From Pseudonocardia sp. T1-2H (lineage in GTDB: Bacteria; Actinomycetota; Actinomycetes; Mycobacteriales; Pseudonocardiaceae), in the NCBI RefSeq assembly GCF_038039215.1, contig NZ_JBBPCL010000001.1:6510001-6574000 (forward strand): 64,000 bases of DNA. The letters are read 5' to 3'. Positions 52,419 to 61,350 of this stretch are shown here, one piece after another. Under the pieces are notes generated by a model. That model was given only the letters and a program-made list of their open reading frames with translations, ran no database searches and was not told the origin of the DNA. How positions within the stretch are numbered: position 1 is the first letter of the stretch; every line of letters starts with the position of its first letter. The position numbers were made by a program, and so were the translations under genes.

Positions 52419-53624
52419 TTGGGAGAGCTGCTCGCCCCACCGGCAGTGCTGCTGCTCAGCCTGGGGGTGCTGGCGGTCGTCGTGACCGTCGCGCTGATCC
52501 TGATCCGCCGCGCCCGCCGCAACACCTTCGCCAGCCCGCTCGAGCGGGCCACCTTCGCCACGCTGCACACCGTCGCGCTCGCCGCGCCGGCCCTGCGCGA
52601 GGGCCTCTCGCACAACTCGGCGTCCTTCGCGCTGCCGTACCTGCGGACGCTGCTGGAGACCTGCGCGCTGAGCATGACCGACGGCCGTGGCGAGGTCCTG
52701 GCCTGGGACGGGGACGCGGACCAGCACAAGCCGGACGTCACCTCGCTCGCGGACCAGGTGATCTCCACCGGGCGCCAGCAGGTCATGTCGCACACGTCGA
52801 TCGCCTGCCAGTACCCGGCGTGCGAGGTCCGCGGGATCGTCGTGGTGCCGCTGGAGAGCGACGGCGCGATCATCGGCACGCTGGCCGCGCTGACGACGTC
52901 GACGGCCGGCCCGGTGCTGCTGCGCGCCACCGCCGAGGTCGCGCGCTACGTCTCCAGCCAGCTCGAGCTCGCCGAGCTCGACCAGTCCCGGGCCCGGCTC
53001 AACCGGGCCGAGGTCCGGGCGCTGCGCGCGCAGATCTCCCCGCACTTCGTCTACAACGCGCTGACGACCATCGCCTCCTTCATCCGGACGGACCCGGTCC
53101 GCGCCCGTGAGCTGCTGATCGAGTTCGCGGACTTCACCCGCTACTCGTTCCGCACCGCGGGGGAGTACACGACGCTGTCCGACGAGCTGACGAACATCGA
53201 GCGCTACATCGCGCTGGAGAAGGCCCGGTTCGGCGACCGGCTCAACATCAAGCTGCAGATCGCGCCCGAGGTGCTCAACGTCGTCCTGCCGTTCCTGGCG
53301 CTGCAGCCGCTGGTGGAGAACGCGGTGCGGCACGGCTTGTCCGGCAAGCCCAACGGCGGCACGATCACGATCACCGCGGAGAACGCCGGCGCCGAGTGCG
53401 TGATCATCGTCGAGGACGACGGCGTCGGCATGGACCCGGCGCGCCTCACCGAGGACCTGGACGACGCCCACCTCTCCGGCGCGCACGTCGGCCTCGGAAA
53501 CGTCGACGACCGGATGCGCTCCGCGTTCGGCGACGACTTCGGCCTGGTCGTGGACACGGCCGTCGGGGCGGGCATGAAGATCACCCTCCGGGTCCCGAAG
53601 TTCCGCGCCGGTATCCGCGTCTGA
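52419..53624 (+). CDS. LytS-type sensor histidine kinase
   Basis: 401 residues from a TTG start eight bases after the glycosylase stop. One N-terminal membrane helix (VLLLSLGVLAVVVTVALILI), a GAF-like sensing region (about 60-190, with VMSHTSIACQYPACEVRGIV containing two cysteines), then a LytS/YehU-type kinase: ISPHFVYNALTTIASF with phosphoacceptor His209, LVENAVRHGLSG (N box), EDDGVGMD (G1) and GLGNVDDRM. It should phosphorylate the LytTR regulator at 54828, though sppA lies between them. Relatives (BtsS, YpdA) sense pyruvate or other small carboxylates. Confidence 0.88.
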   Translation: MGELLAPPAVLLLSLGVLAVVVTVALILIRRARRNTFASPLERATFATLHTVALAAPALREGLSHNSASFALPYLRTLLETCALSMTDGRGEVLAWDGDADQHKPDVTSLADQVISTGRQQVMSHTSIACQYPACEVRGIVVVPLESDGAIIGTLAALTTSTAGPVLLRATAEVARYVSSQLELAELDQSRARLNRAEVRALRAQISPHFVYNALTTIASFIRTDPVRARELLIEFADFTRYSFRTAGEYTTLSDELTNIERYIALEKARFGDRLNIKLQIAPEVLNVVLPFLALQPLVENAVRHGLSGKPNGGTITITAENAGAECVIIVEDDGVGMDPARLTEDLDDAHLSGAHVGLGNVDDRMRSAFGDDFGLVVDTAVGAGMKITLRVPKFRAGIRV

Positions 53625-53630
53625 AGTGCG

Positions 53631-53706
53631 CCCGGTCGGGCCGCGTCGTGGCTCCACGACGCGGAAATGCACCCCGGTCGGGCCGCGTCGTGGCTCCATG
53701 ACGCGG
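53631..53706. repeat. Tandemly duplicated hairpin between histidine kinase and sppA
   Basis: 53631-53664 and 53673-53706 are 34-bp copies identical at 33 positions. Each contains CCGCGTCGTGG and CCACGACGCGG (one base changed in copy 2), an 11-bp stem with a two-base loop. Two successive hairpins 7 bases after the kinase stop look like a doubled terminator that separates the kinase from sppA. Confidence 0.8.
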
Positions 53707-53732
53707 GGTGGGTCCCGCGTACCTTGGGCGCC

Positions 53733-54611
53733 ATGGTGTCTTCACTGCAGGACCGGCTGACCTCGAAACTCCCCGGCAGGCTCGGGGAGCGGTCGGACAA
53801 GCCGGTCGTCTCGATGGTGCGGCTGCACGGGGTGATCAGCCCGCAGGCCGGGCCCGTCCCGCGCGCGGTGATCAACGCCCAGTCGACCGAGAAGGTCCTC
53901 GAGCGCGCGTTCGCGGTGGAGCGGCTCGCGGCGGTCGCGCTGCTGATCAACTCCCCGGGCGGGTCGCCCACGCAGTCCGCGCTCGTCGCGGACCGGATCC
54001 GGGGCCTCGCGCAGGAACACCAGGTGCCGGTCCTCGCCTTCTGTGAGGACGTCGCGGCCTCCGGCGGGTACTGGCTCGCGTGCGCGGCGGACGAGATCTA
54101 CGCCCACCCGACGTCGATCGTCGGGTCGATCGGCGTGATCAGCCAGGGCTTCGGGCTGGAGGGCCTCATCCAGCGGTTCGGGATCGAGCGCCGGCTCTAC
54201 ACCGCGGGCGGCTCCAAGTCGCGGCTGGACCCGTTCCTCCCGGAGAGGCCGGAGGACGTCGAGTGGCTGCGCGGCCTGCAGGACCAGCTGCACGTGCTGT
54301 TCCAGGACTGGGTGACCGAGCGGCGCGGGGACCGGCTGAAGGAGGACGAGGACCTGTTCACCGGGGAGGTGTGGACGGGCGCCCGGGCGGTGGAGGTCGG
54401 TCTCGTCGACGGGCTCGGCACGCCCCGCGGCGTGCTCACCGAACGGTTTCCCGACGCCGAGCTCACGCCCGTGGAGGGACGTAAACCCCTCCTGGCCAGG
54501 CTCGGCCTGGGAGCACCGGCCGCCGCGCGCAGCCTGGCGGGCGTCGACTCGATGCTCGGCGTGGCCCAGGCTGCCGACATCAGAGCGACATGGGCACGCT
54601 ACGGTCTGTAG
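53733..54611 (+). CDS. sppA: S49-family signal peptide peptidase SppA
   Basis: 292 residues, the short SppA/SohB form. NSPGGSPTQSALVADRIRGL begins the ClpP-like fold, FCEDVAASGGYWLACAADEI carries the catalytic Ser (ASGG), and TAGGSKSRLDPFLP the likely general-base Lys. Unlike typical SppA there is no obvious N-terminal membrane helix; the protein may be cytosolic or peripheral. It cleaves signal peptide remnants or other peptides. ATG start. It splits the kinase and response regulator genes. Confidence 0.85.
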   Translation: MVSSLQDRLTSKLPGRLGERSDKPVVSMVRLHGVISPQAGPVPRAVINAQSTEKVLERAFAVERLAAVALLINSPGGSPTQSALVADRIRGLAQEHQVPVLAFCEDVAASGGYWLACAADEIYAHPTSIVGSIGVISQGFGLEGLIQRFGIERRLYTAGGSKSRLDPFLPERPEDVEWLRGLQDQLHVLFQDWVTERRGDRLKEDEDLFTGEVWTGARAVEVGLVDGLGTPRGVLTERFPDAELTPVEGRKPLLARLGLGAPAAARSLAGVDSMLGVAQAADIRATWARYGL

Positions 54612-54827
54612 CTTCGTCGGTGGTGGGCGGAAAACCGGTGGGTGAACCGTGAGGTGACACTTCCGGTGGGTAGCCGATCGGTCGCTGTTTGGTGCGGTGC
54701 TCTGGCATTGGGCCCGAATCACCGTCACCATGGTCGTCGGAGCCGGGGACGAGTTCGTCGAGAGTGTCGAGAACGACGTGGGGAGTCGTGCCCGGCCGGA
54801 GCACCGGGCACGCAGGATGAGGAGATC

Positions 54828-55706
54828 GTGGACAGCAACGACAGCTCCGGAGGTCTGGTCGTACTCGCGGTGGACGACGAGGAGCCCGCTCTCGAAGAGC
54901 TGGCCTTCCTGCTCGACGAGGACGCCCGGGTCGACGTGGTCCTGAAGGCCGGCAACGCGACGGAGGCACTGCGGATCCTGCACGAGCGGCCGAGCGCGGG
55001 GGACGCCTCGGCCGTGGCGCACGCGGCCCGCAACGGTGCGACGAACCCCGTCACCGGAACGGGCATCGCCGAGCGCACGGACGTCGACGTGGTGTTCCTC
55101 GACATCCGCATGCCGGGCCTGGACGGGCTCGAGCTCGCCCGGGTGTTCAGCTCGATGGCGCAGCCGCCGGAGGTGGTCTTCGTCACCGCGCACGACGACC
55201 GCGCGGTCGACGCCTACGAGGTCGGGGCCAAGGACTACCTGCTCAAGCCGCTGCGCTCGGAGCGGCTCGGTGCCGCCCTGGACCGCATCCTGGCCAACCG
55301 GGCCACCGTCGCGGCGGCCGAGCCGGCGCAGGAGCAGGGCAACGAGGACGAGGTGATCCCCGTCGAGCTGGCGGGCACCACGAAGCTCGTGCCGCGCTCC
55401 GCGGTGCGCTACGTCGAGGCGCAGGGGGACTACGCCCGCCTGCACACCACGGACGGCAGCCACCTGGTGCGGATCCCGCTCTCGGTGCTCGAGGACCGCT
55501 GGCGGGACGCCGGGTTCGTCCGCATCCACCGCTCGTTCCTGGTGGCGCTGCCGTTGGTCACCGAGCTGCGGCTGTCCGGATCCGGGTACGTGGTGCGGGT
55601 CGGGTCCGGCCAGGACACCGCCGAGCTGCCGGTCAGCCGCCGGCACACCCGTGAGCTGAAGGACCGGCTGGTCCGCGCGACGAAGCAGGCGTGGAGCCAG
55701 AGGTGA
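54828..55706 (+). CDS. LytTR-family response regulator
   Basis: 292 residues. Receiver domain: acidic pocket VLAVDDEEPALEEL, phosphoacceptor Asp92 in VVFLDIRMPGLDG, VFVTAHDDRAVDAYEVGAKD (Thr/Lys). A roughly 30-residue loop rich in Ala and Thr (about residues 55-85) separates helix 2 and strand 3, which places Asp92 far later than the usual ~55. The LytTR DNA-binding domain follows (about 170-292; VPRSAVRYVEAQGDYARLHT, FVRIHRSFLVALPLVTEL). GTG start with GAGGAG four bases upstream. Its stop overlaps the next gene start (GTGA), so the Pro-rich protein and symporters may be its operon and its targets. Confidence 0.9.
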   Translation: MDSNDSSGGLVVLAVDDEEPALEELAFLLDEDARVDVVLKAGNATEALRILHERPSAGDASAVAHAARNGATNPVTGTGIAERTDVDVVFLDIRMPGLDGLELARVFSSMAQPPEVVFVTAHDDRAVDAYEVGAKDYLLKPLRSERLGAALDRILANRATVAAAEPAQEQGNEDEVIPVELAGTTKLVPRSAVRYVEAQGDYARLHTTDGSHLVRIPLSVLEDRWRDAGFVRIHRSFLVALPLVTELRLSGSGYVVRVGSGQDTAELPVSRRHTRELKDRLVRATKQAWSQR

Positions 55707-57297
55707 GCACGTCCGTCGACGGGCGGGCCGGAGGGGTCGGCCGCGCCGGTCCCGCCGGCCCGGCCCCGTCGGCGGACGACGGCCGGCCGCGCGGACGTGC
55801 GCCCGGCACGCCCCCGGACGGCCCGTCGGGGGACCCGCGTGCGGACCCGGACGACGACGTGGCGCGAAATCCCGTGGAGGACTCCGGCCCGATCTGGCTG
55901 CAGGAGCAGATCCGCCGCCGGATGGACGCCAACGCGGCCTCCGGCACGAACAACCGGCACGCCCGCGAGGACGACTCGACCGTGCAGTTCGGCGTCGAGG
56001 ACCTGCTCGCGCGGGACCGCGAGGAGTACCCGGATCCCGAGGACGTGGCGTACCCGCCGGTCGCCGGGCTCGCGAGCCCGCTCCCGCCGGCCCCGATTTC
56101 GTCGGCCCCGATTTCGTCAGCACCGCTTCCGCCGGCCCTGCCCGACCCGCCGCCGGGGCCCGCCCCGCAGGTCCGGCCGTACCCGATGCCGGACACGGAG
56201 GTCCGCCACGACTCCGAGGGCGTCCGCTGGGAGCGGGTCACCCGTGGCAGGCCGGCCACTCCGCCGCGGGGGAACGGTGCGGTTCCCCCGGACCGATCGG
56301 CCCCGCACCCGGGGACACCGGGCCCCACAGCACGGGCCCCCGGAGCACCGGCTTCCCGACCACCGGCCCCCAGGGCCGGACCGCCCCCGAGACCGCCTGG
56401 CCGGGCCGCGACGGTGCCGGCTCCGTTCCGCCCGGCACCCTGCCGCCGGTCCCACCCGACCGGTTGCGGCCGGGCCCCGCCGCGTACGCGCCGCGGTCCG
56501 CCTCCGCGCCCATGCCGCTGTCCGGCACCGCCGCCCAGGTGCCCGCGGACCGGCTCGGCGGCGTGCCCGGACGCCTGCACGGCACCGATCCCGGCCGCCG
56601 GACCGCCCCGCCCCCGGACGACGAGGACCTCCACCTCGATCTGGACGACGCCGAGGACGGCCTGGTCTGGGTCCGCCCGGACCTCGACGAGTCCGCCTTC
56701 GCGAACACCGACCTGCAGCGGACCGACGTCGGCGTGATCCCCCCGGTCGCCGACGACCGGACCGCCGCCGCGAACGTCGTCGCGCCCCTGAAGGCCCCGG
56801 CAGCGGCCCCCTCCGGGCAGGCACCGTCGGACTCGGAGCTCGTCACCGGCCCGGCCCCCGCCGTCGCGCACAGCGGTACCGCGTCCGCCCCCGAGCAGCG
56901 CCGGCCCCTCGGTGCCCGGTCCCCCGCGGACGACGATCTCGCGAGCAAGCGCGTCCGCGTCGTCCTGTCCGAGCGCAAGGGCAACGCGCGGAGCGTGCGC
57001 ACCGTCGTCGAGGTGCAGGAGGGGACCGCCGTCGGCGACCTGCTGCGCAGCAACCTCATCGGCAGCCAGCTGATCGTCGCCCTGCGCATCGGGGCGCTCG
57101 CGGTGATCGTGCTCGGGCTGCTCCCCGCCCTGTTCGCGGTGTTCCCGGAGATCGGGCAGATCGAGGTGCTCGGCATCCGGCTGCCGTGGCTGCTGCTCGG
57201 CGTGCTCGTCTACCCGTTCCTGCTGGGCCTGGGCTGGCTGCACACCCGCGCCGCCGAGAAGGTGGAGCAGAGCTTCGCCGACGACGTCCAGGACTGA
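55703..57297 (+). CDS. Pro-rich membrane protein with two C-terminal helices (one-base frame break)
   Basis: About 531 residues when joined. N-terminal ~300 residues are disordered and Pro/Gly/Ala rich, with a conserved-looking segment GPIWLQEQIRRRMDANAASG and FGVEDLLARDREEYPDPEDV. After the break at the five-C run 56285-56289 the frame continues through LHLDLDDAEDGLVWVRPDLD, KRVRVVLSERKGNARSVRTV and two membrane helices (LRIGALAVIVLGLLPALFAV, LPWLLLGVLVYPFLLGLGWL). The C-terminal part resembles small membrane proteins encoded with actinobacterial solute:sodium symporters. Function unknown; overlap with the regulator gene and ten bases to the symporter imply a joint role. Confidence 0.7.
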
Positions 57298-57306
57298 TCC
57301 GCCCCG

Positions 57307-59055
57307 TTGGACACGCCATCGCTCATCGCCCTGGTCGCGATCGCCCTCGTCGGGGTGGTCTCCGCCGTCATCGGGTCGCTCGGGGTCCGGGTCGCGCGCA
57401 GCACGTCGGACTTCCTGGTCGCCTCCCGCACGGTCGGCACGATCCCGAACGCGGCCGCGATCTCCGGGGAGTACCTCTCGGCCGCCACCTTCCTGGGCGT
57501 CGCCGGGCTCGTCCTGCGGGAGGGCACGGACGGCCTCTGGTACCCGATCGCCTTCACCGCGGGCTACCTCGCGCTGCTGCTGTTCGTCGCCGCCCCGCTG
57601 CGCCGCTCGGGCGCGTACACGGTTCCGGACTTCGCCGAGTCCCGGCTCGGGCCCGGCCCGCTGCGCGCGGTCTGCACGGCGTTCGTGCTGCTCATCGGCA
57701 CGCTCTACCTGCTGCCGCAGCTCCAGGGCGCCGGATTGTCCCTCACCACGCTCACCGGCCTGCCGTCGTGGGCCGGGGTGCTGGGCGCCGGGGTGCTGGT
57801 GGTGCTCACGGTCGTCGCCGGCGGGATGCGCTCGATCACCTTCGTGCAGGCCTTCCAGTTCTGGCTCAAGCTCACCGCGCTCCTCGTGCCGACGGTCGTC
57901 GCGCTCGGCTTCTTCTTCGCCCACGACGGGGCGCTGGACCGGCCCACGGCCCCGGTCTTCCCGGCCGAGACCACCATCGACGTGCGCACCCCGGTCCGGC
58001 TGGAGGTCGCCGAGCCGGTGGAGCTGACGGCGACCGGGACCGTCGACGGCGTCCCGGTCGCCGCGCCGATCACCTGGGCCCCCGGTGTGCACGAGGTCGC
58101 CGCGGGGGCGACCCTGCGCTTCCCGGCCGGGGAGCCGGTCCCGGTCCCGGCCGGCTCGCCCAGCACGGACCGCGCCTGGCTGGACCCCCTGTCCGGGCCG
58201 GACGGCGAGCGGCTGCTGGAGATCTACTCGGTCCTGACCGCCGGCATCCTGGGCACGATGGGCCTGCCGCACGTGCTCGTCCGCTTCTACACGAACACGG
58301 ACGGCCGCGCGGCGCGCCGGACCACCGTGGTCGTGCTGGCGATGATCGGCGGGACGTTCGTCCTGTCCGTGCTCCTGGGCCTGGTGTCCCGCCTGTTCAC
58401 GCCCCAGCTGCTGGTCGACGGCCGGACGGACGGCGCCGTGCTGCTCGTGCCGACCGCGGTGCTCGGCGCGGGATGGCCGGGCTGGCTGCTCGGTGGGCTG
58501 GTCGCCGCGGGGGCGGCCGCGGCGTTCCTCTCGACGTCCTCGGGCCTGGTCGTGAGCCTGGCGGGCGTCCTGTTCACGGACGTGCTGCGCGGACGGTTCC
58601 GGGACTTCCGGTTCGCCGCCGTGCTCTCGGCCGTGCTGCCGATCGCGCTGGCCCTGTCCGTGACCCGGCTGGACTTCTCCCAGACCGTCCCGCTCGTGTT
58701 CGCCGTGGCGGCGTCCACGTTCTGCCCGATGCTCGTGCTGGGGATCTGGTGGCGCGGGCTCACGTCGGCCGGGGCCATCGCCGGGATGTGCGTCGGCGGC
58801 GTGACGTCGCTGGTCGGCGTCGTCTACACGCTGTTCCTCATCGACCGCGAGGGGATCCTCGGCGTCCTGCTGTCCCGGCCGGCCGCCGTCACCGCGCCGC
58901 TCGCGTTCCTCACGATGATCCTGGTCAGCAGGCGGACGCGGTCGCGCATCCCGCTCGACGCGAACCGCACGCTGCTCCGGTTGCACGCGCCGGAGCGTCT
59001 CGGCCTGGACCACGACCGGGCGGAGCAGCAGCCGTCGGCCGGGGCGCAGGCATGA
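57307..59055 (+). CDS. Sodium:solute symporter (SSS), first of a tandem pair
   Basis: 582 residues, 13-helix SSS fold of the acetate/carboxylate type (ActP, MctC). Motifs: STSDFLVASRTVGTIPNAAA, ISGEYLSAATFLGVAGLVL, YTVPDFAESR, QLQGAGLSLTTLTGLPSW, GTMGLPHVLVRFYTN, AAFLSTSSGLVVSLAGVLF. Between helices 5 and 6 an inserted segment of about 95 residues (208-302) has beta-rich, TTIDVRTPV...RFPAGEPVPVPAG character and should lie outside the membrane. TTG start. The stop overlaps the ATG of the second symporter. Confidence 0.88.
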   Translation: MDTPSLIALVAIALVGVVSAVIGSLGVRVARSTSDFLVASRTVGTIPNAAAISGEYLSAATFLGVAGLVLREGTDGLWYPIAFTAGYLALLLFVAAPLRRSGAYTVPDFAESRLGPGPLRAVCTAFVLLIGTLYLLPQLQGAGLSLTTLTGLPSWAGVLGAGVLVVLTVVAGGMRSITFVQAFQFWLKLTALLVPTVVALGFFFAHDGALDRPTAPVFPAETTIDVRTPVRLEVAEPVELTATGTVDGVPVAAPITWAPGVHEVAAGATLRFPAGEPVPVPAGSPSTDRAWLDPLSGPDGERLLEIYSVLTAGILGTMGLPHVLVRFYTNTDGRAARRTTVVVLAMIGGTFVLSVLLGLVSRLFTPQLLVDGRTDGAVLLVPTAVLGAGWPGWLLGGLVAAGAAAAFLSTSSGLVVSLAGVLFTDVLRGRFRDFRFAAVLSAVLPIALALSVTRLDFSQTVPLVFAVAASTFCPMLVLGIWWRGLTSAGAIAGMCVGGVTSLVGVVYTLFLIDREGILGVLLSRPAAVTAPLAFLTMILVSRRTRSRIPLDANRTLLRLHAPERLGLDHDRAEQQPSAGAQA

Positions 59056-60875
59056 GCGTCACGGCGATCGCGGCGCTGACGGCGATCCTGCTCGTCGCGC
59101 TCGCCTCGACGGTCATCGGCGCGATGGGGCACCGGGCGCGCCGGACGTCGGACTTCCTGGTCGCGTCCCGCACCGTCGGCGCGCGGACGAACGCCGGCGC
59201 GATCTCGGGCGAGTACCTCTCCGCGGCGTCGTTCCTCGGCATCGCGGGCCTGGTGCTCAAGGACGGCGTCGACGCGCTCTGGTACCCGGTCGGCTTCACC
59301 ACGGGCTACCTGTCGCTGCTGCTCTTCGTCGCCGCGCCGCTGCGCCGCTCGGGTGCCTACACCGTGCCGGACTTCGCCGAGGTCCGGCTGCGTTCGCGCG
59401 GCGTCCGCCTGGTCTGCACGGTGTTCGTGCTGCTCATCGGCTGGCTCTACCTGCTCCCGCAGCTGCAGGGCGCCGGGCTCACCGTCACGACGGTGACCGG
59501 CCTGCCGGCGTGGATCGGCGAGATGGCCGCCGGGGTCATCATCGTGCTCACGGTGGCGCTGGGCGGGATGCGCTCGGTGACGTTCGTGCAGGCGTTCCAG
59601 TACTGGCTCAAGCTCACCGCGATCACCCTGCCGGCGCTCATCGCGCTGATCTTCTTCCTGCGCAGCGGGCACAGTTACGACCGGCCCGCGCCGCCCACGT
59701 TCGCGGACCGCACCACCGTCGACGTGCGCACCGACGTGACGCTGGAGGCGGGCCGGACGGTCACGGTCGTCGCCGACGGCCGGGTCGACGGCCGCGACGT
59801 CACCCCCGTCGAGCCGCAGACCTGGCTCGCGGGTACCCGGCACGACGTCGGCGCGCAGACGGACCTGACGTTCCCGGCGGGCTCGGCGGTGCCGGTCGTC
59901 GCGGGCGCGCCGGTCGCGGACGACGAGTGGCTGCTCCCGCTGTCCGGCGCGGACCCGCACCAGCTGCTCGGCATCTACTCGCTGATCGTCGCGACGTTCC
60001 TCGGCACGATGGGCCTGCCGCACGTCCTCGTCCGCTTCTACACGAACCCGGACGGCCGGGCCGCCCGGCGCAGCGCGGTCGTGGTCCTGGCCATGCTCGG
60101 CGTGTTCTACCTGCTGGTGACGCTGCTGGGCGCGCTGTCCCGGTTCTACACCCCGCAGCTGCTGGTCGGCGGGGAGACGGACGCGGCGGTGCTGCTGCTG
60201 CCCACCGCGGTGCTCGGCAGCGGCGCGGCCGGCGCGGTGCTCGGCGGGGTCGTGGCCGCGGGCGCATGGGCCGCGTTCCTGTCGACGTCCTCCGGTCTGC
60301 TGGTGAGCCTCGCCGGGGTACTGAGCACGGACGTCCTGCGCGGCCGGTGGCTCGGCGAGTTCAAGATCTCCAACTTCCGGATCGCGACCGTGCTGGCCGG
60401 CGCCGCACCCGTCGCGCTCGCGCTGGGCGTGACCAAGCTGGACTTCTCCGAGACCGTCGCCCTCGCGTTCGCCGTCGCCGCGTCGACGTTCTGCCCGCTG
60501 CTCGTCCTCGGCGTGTGGTGGCGGGGCCTGACGGCGAAGGGCGCCGTCGCCGGGCTGCTGACCGGCGGGATCGTCTCGGCGGGCGCGGTCGGCGCGAGCC
60601 TCGCCGGGTTCGTGGAGTCGGGTGCGCTGGGCGTCCTGCTCTACCGGCCCGCGATCGTCAGCGTGCCGCTCGCGTTCGCGGCCATGATCGTCGTCAGCCT
60701 GCTGACCGCGAAGGAGCGGCCCTCGGACGTCGACGCGGTGATGCTGCGCCTGCACGCCCCGGAACGCCTCGGGCTCAGCCGCGATGCGATGACCGGCCAC
60801 GACGCGATCTCGGACCGTGACCGGGCGAAGCTCGACGAGCCCGCACCGGGCGACCGGTCCGCGGGTCCGGCCTGA
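59052..60875 (+). CDS. Sodium:solute symporter (SSS), second of a tandem pair
   Basis: 607 residues, close paralogue of the preceding gene along the entire length: TSDFLVASRTVGARTNAGAI, SGEYLSAASFLGIAGLVLKD, QLQGAGLTVTTVTGLPAW, GTMGLPHVLVRFYTNPDGR, AAFLSTSSGLLVSLAGVLS. The external insertion is also present (TTVDVRTDV...TFPAGSAVPVVAG). The C-terminal tail is longer and charged (about 40 residues after the last helix). ATG overlaps the upstream stop (ATGA). Probably a second carrier for related carboxylates, or a subunit if the pair forms a heterodimer. Confidence 0.88.
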   Translation: MSVTAIAALTAILLVALASTVIGAMGHRARRTSDFLVASRTVGARTNAGAISGEYLSAASFLGIAGLVLKDGVDALWYPVGFTTGYLSLLLFVAAPLRRSGAYTVPDFAEVRLRSRGVRLVCTVFVLLIGWLYLLPQLQGAGLTVTTVTGLPAWIGEMAAGVIIVLTVALGGMRSVTFVQAFQYWLKLTAITLPALIALIFFLRSGHSYDRPAPPTFADRTTVDVRTDVTLEAGRTVTVVADGRVDGRDVTPVEPQTWLAGTRHDVGAQTDLTFPAGSAVPVVAGAPVADDEWLLPLSGADPHQLLGIYSLIVATFLGTMGLPHVLVRFYTNPDGRAARRSAVVVLAMLGVFYLLVTLLGALSRFYTPQLLVGGETDAAVLLLPTAVLGSGAAGAVLGGVVAAGAWAAFLSTSSGLLVSLAGVLSTDVLRGRWLGEFKISNFRIATVLAGAAPVALALGVTKLDFSETVALAFAVAASTFCPLLVLGVWWRGLTAKGAVAGLLTGGIVSAGAVGASLAGFVESGALGVLLYRPAIVSVPLAFAAMIVVSLLTAKERPSDVDAVMLRLHAPERLGLSRDAMTGHDAISDRDRAKLDEPAPGDRSAGPA

Positions 60876-61014
60876 TCGTCGGCAGCGTTCCGTAACCGGT
60901 CGATGCCCATCCGGGTACCCTCCCGTGCCCGGCCGTGGCTGGGCGACCGTTCCCTCGTTCGCCACGTGGGGCCCGCCACACCGGGTTCCCGCGTCATGAG
61001 AAACGGGGATCGTC

Positions 61015-61350
61015 ATGAGCACCACCGAGGAACGCAGGGAAGGCACCGTCTACGAACGGGTACAGGCCGGCTCGGAGTTCGCGGACCTCCGCCGCAGGCT
61101 GCGCCGCTTCGTCTTCCCGATGAGCGCGGCCTTCCTGGTCTGGTACCTCGCCTACGTCCTGCTGGCCTCCTACGCGCCGGAGCTCATGGCGACGAAGGTG
61201 CTCGGCAACGTCAACGTCGGGCTGGTCGTCGGGCTGGCGCAGTTCGTCTCGACGTTCGCCATCACCACGGTCTACGTCCGGTTCGCGAACCGGCACGTCG
61301 ACCCGGCCGCGGAGCGCATCCGGCACCTGGTCGAGGGGCAGGTCCGATGA
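61015..61350 (+). CDS. DUF485 membrane protein, partner of the ActP-like symporter
   Basis: 111 residues, two membrane helices (FPMSAAFLVWYLAYVLLASY, VGLAQFVSTFAITTVYVRFA) and DUF485 motifs LRRRLRRFVFPM and YVRFANRHVDPAAERIR. DUF485 proteins are nearly always encoded just before ActP-type symporters and are thought to assist them. About 140 bases after the second symporter, so a separate promoter may lie there. Its stop overlaps the next gene (ATGA). Confidence 0.9.
   Translation: MSTTEERREGTVYERVQAGSEFADLRRRLRRFVFPMSAAFLVWYLAYVLLASYAPELMATKVLGNVNVGLVVGLAQFVSTFAITTVYVRFANRHVDPAAERIRHLVEGQVR

Noticed and set aside
55797..60875. A 1692-codon open frame spanning the Pro-rich gene and both symporters
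   Set aside because: Only the last part, which is the true second symporter frame, has homology; the rest is Arg/Pro/Gly-rich out-of-frame text.
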